From Cypionkella sp. (GTDB lineage Bacteria > Pseudomonadota > Alphaproteobacteria > Rhodobacterales > Rhodobacteraceae), in the NCBI RefSeq assembly GCF_028290025.1, contig NZ_JAQGKQ010000093.1:16338-80337 (forward strand): 64,000 nucleotides of DNA. The letters are read 5' to 3'. Position numbers and translations under genes: made by a program. Below the pieces are notes generated by a model. That model was not told the DNA's origin. It was given only the letters and a program-made list of their open reading frames with translations, and searched no databases. Position 1 is the stretch's first letter. Every line of letters begins with the position of its first letter. This document shows, in pieces, positions 45,514 through 54,435 of this stretch.

Positions 45514-45974
45514 CAATTGATCTCGAAGATGCCTTCGATCTCGACAGCGACACCGAAGGGGAGGGAAGCGGCGGAGACGGCTGATCTTGCGTGGCGGCCT
45601 GCGTCGCCAAGAACGGCTACGAGGAAATCTGACGCGCCGTTAATGACTTTCGGTTGGTCGGTGAACTCTGGTGTGGAGTTGACGAAGCCGACCAGTTTCA
45701 CCGCCCGAACCACGCGGGAAAGATCGCCGCCGCATGCCTTCTTCAGTTGGGCGAGCAGAGAGATGGCGCAGGCTTTCGCGGCTTCGGCCCCGGCCTCGAC
45801 AGTCACATCAGCCCCGAGTTTTCCTTTGATCAGGCCGCCCGATGTTTGGCTGATCTGGCCCGAGATATGAACCAGCGAGCCTACCTGCACGAACGGGACG
45901 TAGTTTGCAGCCGGGGCCGGGGCGTCGGGCAGGGTAACGTTGAGCTCGGCAAGGCGGGTTTCGATGCTGGACAT
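45513..45974 (-). CDS. RidA/YjgF-family enamine deaminase
   Basis: A 153-residue protein of the RidA superfamily, longer form (Rid subgroup without the strict arginine motif). Features include SSIETRLAELNVTLPDAPAPAANY, ISGQISQTSGG, and a C-terminal ARSAVSAASLPFGVAVEIEG, the typical RxxV...P.G..VE.E pattern. It removes reactive enamine/imine intermediates from amino-acid metabolism. It is coupled with the GDPD gene. Confidence 0.88.
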   Translation of the reverse strand: MSSIETRLAELNVTLPDAPAPAANYVPFVQVGSLVHISGQISQTSGGLIKGKLGADVTVEAGAEAAKACAISLLAQLKKACGGDLSRVVRAVKLVGFVNSTPEFTDQPKVINGASDFLVAVLGDAGRHARSAVSAASLPFGVAVEIEGIFEIN

Positions 45975-46233
45975 ATTCGGCTCCTGATCAGGTTTGGCGG
46001 CAGGCTACCTGTGGGCGCGGCTCGGGGCAAGCCTTGCGTGTCCACGTGTGGCGGAATTCTCATCTGTTATAAATCAATGGGTTAGGGGGGTGCGCTTAAG
46101 CGAATTTTAACGATTGGCGCAATTTTCAAAGCCAGTTCACCAAATGTCATCCTCTCCGCTTGAATATCCCACCGGGGGCCGGGGGTGTGAAACCCCCCGG
46201 CATTGGCAAAGTGAAGCGTCAGCTTGCTATTAC

Positions 46234-47643
46234 TCACTCCTCGCGGAATGCCATTTTGAAATAGTCGGTAAACGGTTTCAAAAGGTAGCTCATCGGCGAG
46301 CGTGCGCCGGTTTCTATGAACGCCTCAACTGGCATACCGGGCAGTAGGGTTTGGGTTTTCAGCTTGGCCAACTCGCCCTCATCCAACAGAATCTCGGCGC
46401 GGAAATAGCTGGCTTGGGTGCGTTGATCGACCAAAGCATCCGCCGAAATCGTCGCGACATGGCCGAAAATCTCTGGTGTGGTGCGCGCCGAAAATGCCGG
46501 AAACGCCAGCCGTACGTGTTGGCCCACGTGGACTTCATCAATATGGATCGGTTGAATCTGCGCGGTAATGACCAAGGGGCGATCCTGCGGGATGATATAG
46601 AGCACGGGTTCGGCTGCGCGCAAAACCGAGCGCGGCGAGGTGACTTGCAGGCCAAGCACCAGCCCCGAAACTGGCGCGCGAATCTCTAGCCGGGCGATGC
46701 GTTCGATCAGGGCGCGGCGACGTTCGACGAGTTCCAAGGCTTGCGGACCAAGGTCGCGCAGTTGCGTGCTGGCTTCTTCGCGGCGCACGGCGGCGAGGCG
46801 CAAAACCTCCAGATCAATCTCGGTGCCACGGCCTTCGGCTTGGGCTTTGGAAGAGATCAGCTCCCCCATGCTGCCTTGCAGCGATGCCTTGTTGCGCTCT
46901 AATTCAAGCACTCGGCTGGATTGTGCAAGACCCTTGTCCAGCAAGGTTTGCTGCGCCGTCAGCTCTTGTTGGATAAGGGCGAGCTGTTGTTTTAATGCGT
47001 CTATCTGGGCGTCTATGCCTTCAATCTGCGAGGTGATCTGGCCTTCGCGTTTGACCAATTGATCGCCTTGGCGGGCAAGACTTTCCTTGCGGGCAAAGAA
47101 AAGGTTGCGCTGGCCTTCGATCTGTTCGGCCACATCGGCGCGGGTTTTGGCAAGATCGGCGATTTCACCGCTGAAGTTTGGCGCATCTTTGTCGTCACGT
47201 TCGGCTTCCAGACGGGCCTTGCGGGCGAGCATTTCAAACAACTGGCCTTCAACGATAGAGAGCTCCGATTGCAGCAAGCTGCCGTCCAGCCGGATCAGCA
47301 AATCACCCGCTTTCACCGCTTGTGCTTCTTTCACCGCAATTTCGGCAACAACCCCACCGTCAGGGTGGTTTACGATTTGCTTGTTCTGCTCAACCTCAAG
47401 CTGGCCGCCGGCGACGATAGCGCCGTCAATTTCAGTGGTCAGCGACCAGCCGCCAAAACCGAATATCAAGAGCGCAACGGTAACAAGCCCGAGGATCACC
47501 GGGCGGCGGGCTGACCATGCGGGAGCGAGACTGGACGGCGGATTGGCGGCTGCGGATGAGGCTGCTGCGGTTGCGGCTGCTACGGGTAAAATGGTCGCGG
47601 TTGAGCCTGTGGCGGGGCGAAGCTGCACGGGCGTCTGGCTCAT
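46234..47643 (-). CDS. Type I secretion membrane-fusion protein (HlyD family)
   Basis: A 469-residue adaptor: cytoplasmic Ala/Pro-rich N-terminus, one membrane helix near residues 49-69 (VILGLVTVALLIFGFGGWSL), a lipoyl-like half-motif, a long periplasmic coiled coil (about 140-290) and the second half-motif (IEIRAPVSGLVLGLQV-like segment), then a beta-barrel. It joins the inner-membrane ABC pump to an outer-membrane TolC. Its start overlaps the pump stop by four bases. Confidence 0.9.
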   Translation of the reverse strand: MSQTPVQLRPATGSTATILPVAAATAAASSAAANPPSSLAPAWSARRPVILGLVTVALLIFGFGGWSLTTEIDGAIVAGGQLEVEQNKQIVNHPDGGVVAEIAVKEAQAVKAGDLLIRLDGSLLQSELSIVEGQLFEMLARKARLEAERDDKDAPNFSGEIADLAKTRADVAEQIEGQRNLFFARKESLARQGDQLVKREGQITSQIEGIDAQIDALKQQLALIQQELTAQQTLLDKGLAQSSRVLELERNKASLQGSMGELISSKAQAEGRGTEIDLEVLRLAAVRREEASTQLRDLGPQALELVERRRALIERIARLEIRAPVSGLVLGLQVTSPRSVLRAAEPVLYIIPQDRPLVITAQIQPIHIDEVHVGQHVRLAFPAFSARTTPEIFGHVATISADALVDQRTQASYFRAEILLDEGELAKLKTQTLLPGMPVEAFIETGARSPMSYLLKPFTDYFKMAFREE

Positions 47644-49382
47644 GATACGCCTCCGGGCGCTGTCGCTTGGACAATTTGGCTGTGATTTTTCACCATCTCG
47701 CGCAGAACGGCATCGCGGGGACCGAAGGCGCGCCGCATACCGTCTTCAAGCACCAACAGTAGCTCACATTCCTGAATTGCGGCGGGGCGGTGGGCCATAA
47801 TCAGCACCGCGCCACCCGCTTCTTTGGTGGTGCGAATTGCGGTGTTCAGCGCAATGGTGCCGTCATTGTCGAGGTTCGAGTTCGGCTCATCCAGCACCAG
47901 AATTACCGGGTTGTCGTACAAAGCGCGGGCAAGGCCGATGCGCTGGATTTGGCCGCCAGAGAGCCGACCGCCGATCTGAGAAATCCGGGTGTCATAGCCT
48001 TCGGGCAGCTTGATAATCATCTCATGCGCAGCGGCACGTTTGGCGGCGTCGATGATTTTTGTTGGATCGGCGTGGTCTTGCAGACGGGCGATGTTTTCGG
48101 CGATCGTGCCGTCAAACAGCGTGATGCGCTGCGGTAAGTAGCCAATATAGCTGCCCAATATGTCGGGGTCGTATTGATCCAAGGTCGCGCCATCCAGACG
48201 AACTTTGCCGCCTGCGGGTTTCCACACGCCGATCAAGGCGCGGGCTAGGGTGGATTTGCCTGCGCCGGACGGGCCAATGACGCCGAGGGCTTGGCCGGGT
48301 TCAAGCCGGAAATTGATCGCCCGCAGCACGGCTTGTTGTTCGCCCGGGGGAATCACCGTCAGGTTTTGGGCCTCTAGCACCGCTTTTGGATGCGGCAGGG
48401 CGGTGCGGCGCGGTTCTTCCGGCATTCTGGTCAGCAGGTCAGACAGGCGGCGGTTGGCTTCTTGCGCACGGGTAATGATGGCCCACTGGCCGATGACCTG
48501 CTCGATGGGCGACAGCGCGCGGCCCATCAGAATAGAGCCCGCGATCATTGCGCCCGAGGAAAGCTGGCCTTGCAGCACGAGGTAAGCACCGAGGCCAAGC
48601 ATCGCCGATTGAAGGAACACCCGGAAGGTTTTTGTGATGCCACCGAAGCTGCCCGCAAGGTCGCCAGCTTTGATGCTGGCGGCGAGGGCGGCTCCACGCG
48701 CCTTTTGCCAGCGGTCGAAGGCGGCCGAGGTCATACCCAAGGCTTGCACGGTTTCGGATTCGCCCTTGATCAGATCGGACATTCGCTCGGCACCGAGGGT
48801 GAGGTTATTGGTGCGGGTCAGCGGCGCGAGGGTAAGGCGTTGGTTCAGGATGGTGACGATAACAAGGACGATGCCGCCGACCAGAGAAAGCGCGAACAGA
48901 TAGGGGTGGAAGATGTAAATCGCGATGAAAAACAGCGGCATGAACGGCAAGTCGAACAGCGCAAGCAAAACTGGTGAGGCCCACAGCCGCTGGATAGCCT
49001 CCAGATCGCGTTGGGCTGCGATGGCGGTGGGTTCGTTCGGTTGCAGGGTAAGGCGGCGCATCGCGGCAGAAAACACCCGGCGGTCAAGGCGGTCCTGCAT
49101 CTTGGCACCGATGCGGGCCATCACGCGAGCGCGAACGTTGTCGAGGATGCCAAGGGCGAGGAACAGGAACGTCACCAGCACCGAAAGGGCGACGAGGGTG
49201 GCCTCTGACCTGCTGCCCAGCACACGGTCGTAGACCTGCAACATATAAAGCGAACCGGTCAGTTGTAGTGCATTCGCGAAAACCGAGAACAAGGCAACTG
49301 CCCACAACAGGCCGCGTTGATCGGCCCGTGCCGCGCGAAGCTCTGCTTCACCGCGACGGTTATCTATTTGGCTCATCGCCAT
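47640..49382 (-). CDS. Type I secretion ABC transporter/permease (PrtD type)
   Basis: A 580-residue exporter with the membrane domain in residues about 20-310 and the ATPase beyond: Walker A GPSGAGKST, signature LSGGQIQRIGLARA, Walker B VILVLDEPNSNLD. It has no C39 peptidase domain, consistent with substrates carrying a C-terminal secretion signal (RTX proteins, proteases). It is paired with the HlyD-type gene; no RTX substrate or TolC gene is in the window. Confidence 0.9.
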   Translation of the reverse strand: MAMSQIDNRRGEAELRAARADQRGLLWAVALFSVFANALQLTGSLYMLQVYDRVLGSRSEATLVALSVLVTFLFLALGILDNVRARVMARIGAKMQDRLDRRVFSAAMRRLTLQPNEPTAIAAQRDLEAIQRLWASPVLLALFDLPFMPLFFIAIYIFHPYLFALSLVGGIVLVIVTILNQRLTLAPLTRTNNLTLGAERMSDLIKGESETVQALGMTSAAFDRWQKARGAALAASIKAGDLAGSFGGITKTFRVFLQSAMLGLGAYLVLQGQLSSGAMIAGSILMGRALSPIEQVIGQWAIITRAQEANRRLSDLLTRMPEEPRRTALPHPKAVLEAQNLTVIPPGEQQAVLRAINFRLEPGQALGVIGPSGAGKSTLARALIGVWKPAGGKVRLDGATLDQYDPDILGSYIGYLPQRITLFDGTIAENIARLQDHADPTKIIDAAKRAAAHEMIIKLPEGYDTRISQIGGRLSGGQIQRIGLARALYDNPVILVLDEPNSNLDNDGTIALNTAIRTTKEAGGAVLIMAHRPAAIQECELLLVLEDGMRRAFGPRDAVLREMVKNHSQIVQATAPGGVS

Positions 49383-49588
49383 CTCCGTTTCTGCTTGTCG
49401 CGTGTTTCGTCCCGCAGACGGTTTTCGTCCAGCGGCCTATTTTAATCCCCAAAAGTATCGGCGGAAATCATCCAGCGTCACCGCTTGGCAACTTTTGGCC
49501 GTTGTCTTAGACTCCGACGCCGCTTATCGCTTGTCTTTCACTCACAAAATCTATGCTTGGGCTTAATGCTCGACGGGAATGTAGAAGT

Positions 49589-50347
49589 ATGGCCGCACTG
49601 ATTCCATCTCTTTCTGAAGTGACCAGCACAATAGCTGCTGGTTGTGTCGGGATTGCTTGTCTGTTGATGGTGGCGGGGTGTGCGAAAGCGCCAACGGCTC
49701 CGGCGATGAGCGATCCGAATGAGGCGCTTAACCGTAGGGTTTTTGCGTTCAACGTCGCGCTGGATAAAGCGGTGTTGCAGCCGGTAGCTGGTGTGGCGGG
49801 CAATGGGCGCGGGCCTATTCTGACCGGGGTGCATAATTTCGCCAACAATTTGGATACCCCCGGCGATATCGTCAACAACGTACTGCAACTTCGATTGATG
49901 CGGGCGGCGCGCAATACGTTGCGGTTTGCGGTCAACAGCACAGCGGGGATCGGCGGGCTGTTTGACCCTTCGACCGCTTTGGGGTTGCCAGCGCAAGAAA
50001 CCGACTTTGGCGAGACGCTGTATGTATGGGGTGTCGGTGAGGGCAACTATCAGATGTTGCCGATCGTTGGGCCATCGACAGAACGCGATACGGCTGGTGT
50101 GATTGTCGATTACGCGATCAACCCGCTGCGATTCTTGCTGGATACGCCGGAAAGCCATTATGTGACGGGCGTGAAGGTAATTGATACGGTTGGATCACGC
50201 GCTCGTCATAGCGACACGGTGGATTCGATCCTATATGATAGTGCAGATCCCTATGCGCAGGCGCGCCTGCTGTATCTGCAAAACCGCCACTACACGTTGG
50301 GCGAAGCCCCATCGGATGAAAGCTTTGAGGACCCCTATGCACAGTAA
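49589..50347 (+). CDS. mlaA: MlaA/VacJ-family outer-membrane lipoprotein
   Basis: Start set at ATG 49589; the signal peptide ends in a lipobox LMVAGC. The 252 residues contain the family segments DPNEALNRRVFAFN, NFANNLDTPGDIVNNVLQ and LGLPAQETDFGETLYVWGVGEG. MlaA takes misplaced phospholipids from the outer leaflet and hands them to MlaC. The mlaC start lies inside its end. The mlaFEDB pump genes are elsewhere. Confidence 0.9.
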   Translation: MAALIPSLSEVTSTIAAGCVGIACLLMVAGCAKAPTAPAMSDPNEALNRRVFAFNVALDKAVLQPVAGVAGNGRGPILTGVHNFANNLDTPGDIVNNVLQLRLMRAARNTLRFAVNSTAGIGGLFDPSTALGLPAQETDFGETLYVWGVGEGNYQMLPIVGPSTERDTAGVIVDYAINPLRFLLDTPESHYVTGVKVIDTVGSRARHSDTVDSILYDSADPYAQARLLYLQNRHYTLGEAPSDESFEDPYAQ

Positions 50348-50948
50348 CCATTCCATGATGTCACGTCGCCGGTTTGCGGCAGGTTTTGCTTTGGGCTCGG
50401 TGGCACTTGCGCTGCCGTTGCCATCCTTCGCCTTAACGGTGGATGACGCCAAACTGATGATCGGCAAAGCCGTGGCTGAGATCAACACAACGATCGCCAG
50501 CGGCAAATCGCAGACCGCAATGTATGGTGATTTTGAGCGGATTTTCAGTCGCTACGCAGATGTGCCAACGATTGCGCGTTCAGCTTTGGGCGTCGCTGCG
50601 AAGAAAGCCTCGGCTGGGCAGATGGCAAGCTTCACCAAGGTGTTTCAGGGCTACATCAGCCGCAAATACGGCTCGCGTTTCCGTGAGTTTATCGGCGGCT
50701 CGATTGAAGTTACCGACGCGCGTGCGATTAAAAGCTATTACGAGGTGATTTCGGTCGCACATCTGAAGGGCCAAGCGCCGTTTGATTTGCGCTGGCATGT
50801 GTCGGATAAATCTGGTCGCAACCTGTTCTTCAACATCATCATTGAGGGCGTCAATATGCTGGCGTCCGAGCGGACCGAAGTCGGCGCTATGCTGGATAAG
50901 CGCGGCGGTGATATTGACGCGCTGATTGCCGATCTGAAAACGGCGTGA
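50337..50948 (+). CDS. mlaC: Phospholipid-transport periplasmic protein MlaC family
   Basis: The ATG at 50337 overlaps the mlaA stop by 11 bases; internal ATGs at 50355 and 50358 are alternatives. The 203-residue product has a twin-arginine-like signal (MMSRRRFAAGFALGSV) ending at PSFA, and the MlaC body (FERIFSRYADVPTIARSALG; FKDFIGGSIEV-like and VDMLASERTEVGAML-like segments). It would carry phospholipid across the periplasm. A strong terminator follows. Confidence 0.88.
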   Translation: MHSNHSMMSRRRFAAGFALGSVALALPLPSFALTVDDAKLMIGKAVAEINTTIASGKSQTAMYGDFERIFSRYADVPTIARSALGVAAKKASAGQMASFTKVFQGYISRKYGSRFREFIGGSIEVTDARAIKSYYEVISVAHLKGQAPFDLRWHVSDKSGRNLFFNIIIEGVNMLASERTEVGAMLDKRGGDIDALIADLKTA

Positions 50949-50963
50949 TCTGACAATTTTGGC

Positions 50964-50995
50964 AAAGGCGCTCCCGTATTTGGGAGCGCCTTTTT
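50964..50995 (+). terminator. Intrinsic terminator after mlaC
   Basis: GGCGCTCCC, loop GTATTT, GGGAGCGCC then TTTTTC. The stem can extend by A-T pairs on both sides, so it may also stop the convergent VOC transcript. Confidence 0.92.
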
Positions 50996-51011
50996 CTTTG
51001 CGCGCGCGGGA

Positions 51012-51434
51012 TTAGCTGTCAGGCAGCATCGCTGGATTAAAGGCGATTTCCCACAGATGGCCGTCCGGGTCTTGGAAATAGCCCGCATAGCCGCCGTAGA
51101 AGGTGTCTTGCGCGGGTTTGACGATCACTCCACCGGCGCGTTGAGCCGTTGCGAGAACCGAGTCAACTTCGTCACGGCTCAACACATTTTGTGCAACGGT
51201 AAACGCGGTAGGACTGATTGGCTGCTTGGTGAGGCCGGTATCATGCGCAATGTTGTCTTGTGCCCAGATCGCCAGCTTCAACCCGCCCGACAGATCGAAA
51301 AACGCCACCGCGCCGTGTTCAAATTCGCGGCCGACGATGCCTTCGGTCGCAAGGCCGAGGCCGTCACGATAGAAGGTAAGTGCGCGTTCCAAATCGGAAA
51401 CGCCGAGCGTTATCATTGAAATCCGAGGTTTCAT
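51012..51434 (-). CDS. VOC (glyoxalase/bleomycin-resistance) family protein
   Basis: A 140-residue VOC protein; ATG 51434 is chosen (AGGG seven bases upstream), with ATG 51440 two codons earlier as the alternative. It shows paired beta-alpha-beta-beta-beta units (MITLGVSDLERALTFYRDGLG; YAGYFQDPDGHLWEIAFNP). Possible metal ligands include the C-terminal Glu in HLWEIAFNP. Substrate unknown. Confidence 0.82.
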   Translation of the reverse strand: MKPRISMITLGVSDLERALTFYRDGLGLATEGIVGREFEHGAVAFFDLSGGLKLAIWAQDNIAHDTGLTKQPISPTAFTVAQNVLSRDEVDSVLATAQRAGGVIVKPAQDTFYGGYAGYFQDPDGHLWEIAFNPAMLPDS

Positions 51435-51608
51435 GTTCATACCCTTGCTATCGGCATCCGCGTGATGCGGACGCCTTGATAGTCTTGGGCCGCTACTTTT
51501 CGTAACGGAAGGACCGCGACGCGGGGTCGGGCCAACCTTCCCGACCTTACCTGTTTTAGACAAAGCCATGATAGCCAACGCACTGCATTCAGGCAAGCGC
51601 CGCGCCCG

Positions 51609-53831
51609 CTACTGGTTGTCACCCTTGAGAATGTCTTTCAGCAAAGCCTCGACCTGATCATCGCTGGGGTTCATCATCGGCACAGACGGTTCCGACGATT
51701 GTTCTTGGAAGATCGGGTCTTGCGGAAACTCTGCATTCGGATCGACGGGCTGGTTAGACGCAGTGGCCGCATTTGGCGGGTTGCGGTACTCTGGAATGAT
51801 CAGCGGAAGTTCGGTCACAGGCACGCCGTCTTCAACGCGCGTCATCACCTCATGCCAGATTTCGGCGGGCAGACCGCCACCAGTGACGCCCTTCAAGGGC
51901 GTGTTGTCATCGTAGCCGATCCAGACGCCCGCAACGTAATCGGCGGTGAAGCCGATGAACCAAGCGTCACGCGCAGCAGAGGTGGTGCCGGTTTTGCCAG
52001 CAGCCGGGCGGCCATCAAGGCGAGCCTTGGTGCCGGTGCCACTTTCGACAACCTTAGCCATCATGAAGGTAAGCAATTTGGCGGCGGTTTCGGAGATTAC
52101 CCGCTCGCCAATACCGCCGCCTGCGCCCATCAGGCTTTCGTCTTCGCCTTTGAGTTTCAACTCAACAAGTCCGTAGGGGGTCACTGCCGAGCCACCGTTG
52201 AGGATGCCGGCATAGGCGCCCGTCATCTCAATTAACGTTGATTCAGAAGCGCCCAAAGCCAGTGCTGGCCCTGCGGCGAGGTCAGATTGGATGCCAAAAC
52301 CTTTGGCAATGGCCGCAACAGCATCGCGCCCGACCGCTTCTGACACACGCACGGCGGGGATGTTGCGGCTTTCTTCCAAGGCTTGCGTTAAGGTGATCAA
52401 GCCCTTGAATTTGTGGTCATAGTTGTCGGGCGTCCACTTGCCAGAGCCGGGGATGTTGAGGGTCAGCGGCACGTCTTCGACATAGTCAGACGGCGACCAA
52501 CCGAGATCAAGGGCTGCGGCATAGACGAAAGGCTTGAACGATGATCCGGTCTGGCGCGAGGCTTGCGTCGCGCGGTTAAACGCTCCGGCATTTTCGGTTT
52601 TGCGCCCGCCCACCATGGCGCGCACGGCACCGTCCGCGCTCATCACCACGATTGCGGCCTGTGCTTTGGAGCCTTTGGCAACCTTGTTGTCGAACACCCA
52701 AGCGAGGGCTTCCTCGGCATCGCGCTGCAGCTTTTGATCAAGCGTGGTGCGCATCAGAACGTCTTCGGTGGTGGTCGAGGTCAAAAAGTCCGGCGCAGTT
52801 TCCATCACCCAGTCGGCAAAGAACCCGCCCGATTTGGTCTGCGCCGCGTCAGATAGTTGCGCCGGATGCGCGCGGGCATCGGCGGCTTCCTCGGGCGTCA
52901 GATAGCCCTGCTCCGCCATCAGGTCGATGATGACATTGGCGCGGTCTTGTGCGCGTTTCAGGTTGTTGGTGGGCGCGTATTTCGACGGCGCTTTCAGCAG
53001 GCCCGCGAGCATGGCGGCTTGGGCCGGGTTAACCTGATTGGCGGAAATGCCGAAATAACGCTGGGCGGCGGCTTCAAAGCCACGCGCACCTGCACCGAGA
53101 TAAGCGCGGTTGAAATAGATCGTCAGGATTTCTTCTTTGGTATATTTCGCTTCCATCGCAATGGAGTAGGGGATTTCCTTCAGCTTGCGGGTGACTCCAC
53201 CTGACCGACAATCGGCCTCGTAAGCGGTTTCGGATTTCCATTGGCTCGCGTTGTAAGGCACGCCGAGGCATAGCAGTTTCGCGACTTGTTGGGTGATGGT
53301 AGACCCGCCGTTGCCTTCCAGCGGACCACGACCAGCGGCTAAGTTGATGCTGATGGCAGAGGCAATGCCGCGCGGGCTGACGCCGAAGTGTTGGTAGAAC
53401 CGCTTATCCTCGGTCGCGACAACCGCGTGCAGGAGGTAGGGCGAGACGGTGTCGGCGGTGATCTGGCCGCCAAAAGTCTCACCCCGCCACGCGAATACGG
53501 TGTCGTTGCGATCAAGCAGAGTGACCGAGCCTTTGGCGCGACCGTCGAGCAGATCGGCGACTGGGGGGAGTTGCTGATAGAAGTAAAATACGATGCCAGC
53601 CAGCACCATGATGCAGACAGCGCCTACGCGCCAGAACGTGCCCCAGATGATCCGCCAGATGCCCGTCACAAACCGCGTCAGGATGTTGCCCTGACGGCGC
53701 GGGGCGGCTTTGCGCGCTGCTGGTTTCTTTGGCGGTGGTGTGCCGCGCCCGCCGGTGGTGCCTGCTACTTTTTGCGCGATATAGCGGCGGTCTGCCACCA
53801 GTGATTTGCCGCCTCTGCCCGAAGTCGCCAT
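51609..53831 (-). CDS. Bifunctional penicillin-binding protein (PBP1A-like)
   Basis: A 740-residue class A PBP. After a basic cytoplasmic N-terminus and one membrane helix (residues about 65-90), it has a GT51 glycosyltransferase domain (VATEDKRFYQHFGVS; GGSTITQQVAKLL) and a transpeptidase domain with SxxK at Ser430/Lys433 (TGSSFKPF), SRN near 489, and KTGTT. It polymerises and crosslinks peptidoglycan at the outer face of the inner membrane. The C-terminal tail is Pro/Asn/Gln-rich and probably disordered. Confidence 0.92.
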   Translation of the reverse strand: MATSGRGGKSLVADRRYIAQKVAGTTGGRGTPPPKKPAARKAAPRRQGNILTRFVTGIWRIIWGTFWRVGAVCIMVLAGIVFYFYQQLPPVADLLDGRAKGSVTLLDRNDTVFAWRGETFGGQITADTVSPYLLHAVVATEDKRFYQHFGVSPRGIASAISINLAAGRGPLEGNGGSTITQQVAKLLCLGVPYNASQWKSETAYEADCRSGGVTRKLKEIPYSIAMEAKYTKEEILTIYFNRAYLGAGARGFEAAAQRYFGISANQVNPAQAAMLAGLLKAPSKYAPTNNLKRAQDRANVIIDLMAEQGYLTPEEAADARAHPAQLSDAAQTKSGGFFADWVMETAPDFLTSTTTEDVLMRTTLDQKLQRDAEEALAWVFDNKVAKGSKAQAAIVVMSADGAVRAMVGGRKTENAGAFNRATQASRQTGSSFKPFVYAAALDLGWSPSDYVEDVPLTLNIPGSGKWTPDNYDHKFKGLITLTQALEESRNIPAVRVSEAVGRDAVAAIAKGFGIQSDLAAGPALALGASESTLIEMTGAYAGILNGGSAVTPYGLVELKLKGEDESLMGAGGGIGERVISETAAKLLTFMMAKVVESGTGTKARLDGRPAAGKTGTTSAARDAWFIGFTADYVAGVWIGYDDNTPLKGVTGGGLPAEIWHEVMTRVEDGVPVTELPLIIPEYRNPPNAATASNQPVDPNAEFPQDPIFQEQSSEPSVPMMNPSDDQVEALLKDILKGDNQ

Positions 53832-54083
53832 GCCTGTTTGTGCCCTTTTAAGCGGTTTTACCCACTCTACCCGGTTCAGCTTGGAATGCGAAGTGATGGC
53901 GCTGCCGATTCGCGGTTCCTTGCCGCTTAAAATTATGGCGATGAATGACGCAAGAGATTAAAATTTGTGCAAATGCCCGCTGCGCCCAATTTTTACGCCG
54001 TCGAAAACTTGTGCTGTACCTGCGAACGCCGCCTGATCGGCAATGAGGGTCGCGAACGGCCTTGGGAAACATAGGGGTGCACC

Positions 54084-54422
54084 GTGAAAATGATCATAGC
54101 CGCCATTAAGCCCTACAAGCTGGACGAGGTCCGCGAAGCGCTGACCGCGATCGGTGTGCAGGGTATGATGGTGACAGAAATCAAGGGTTTCGGCATGCAG
54201 TCGGGCCATACCGAAATCTACCGCGGTGCAGAATATGCGGTGAACTTCGTGCCGAAAATGCGGCTGGAGATCGTGGTGACCGATGCGCTGGCCGATACTG
54301 TTGTCGAGGCGATCACCAAGACCGCCCGCACCGGCAAGATCGGTGACGGCAAGATTTTCGTGTTGAATGTGGAGAGCGCCTTGCGGGTGCGCACCGGCGA
54401 CGTCGATGACGATGCGCTGTGA
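54084..54422 (+). CDS. glnK: Nitrogen regulatory protein P-II (GlnK)
   Basis: A 112-residue P-II protein starting at GTG 54084 (AGGGG upstream). Counting from that start puts the T-loop tyrosine at Tyr51 (HTEIYRGAEY), the normal uridylylation site, which supports this start. It senses 2-oxoglutarate and ATP/ADP and blocks AmtB when nitrogen is plentiful. It lies 13 bases before amtB. Confidence 0.95.
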   Translation: MKMIIAAIKPYKLDEVREALTAIGVQGMMVTEIKGFGMQSGHTEIYRGAEYAVNFVPKMRLEIVVTDALADTVVEAITKTARTGKIGDGKIFVLNVESALRVRTGDVDDDAL

Positions 54423-54435
54423 GAGGGGACATAAC

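Noticed and set aside
46178..46201. GCCGGGGGT/ACCCCCCGGC hairpin after the HlyD gene
   Set aside because: A stable stem, but no T run on either strand, so I do not call a terminator.
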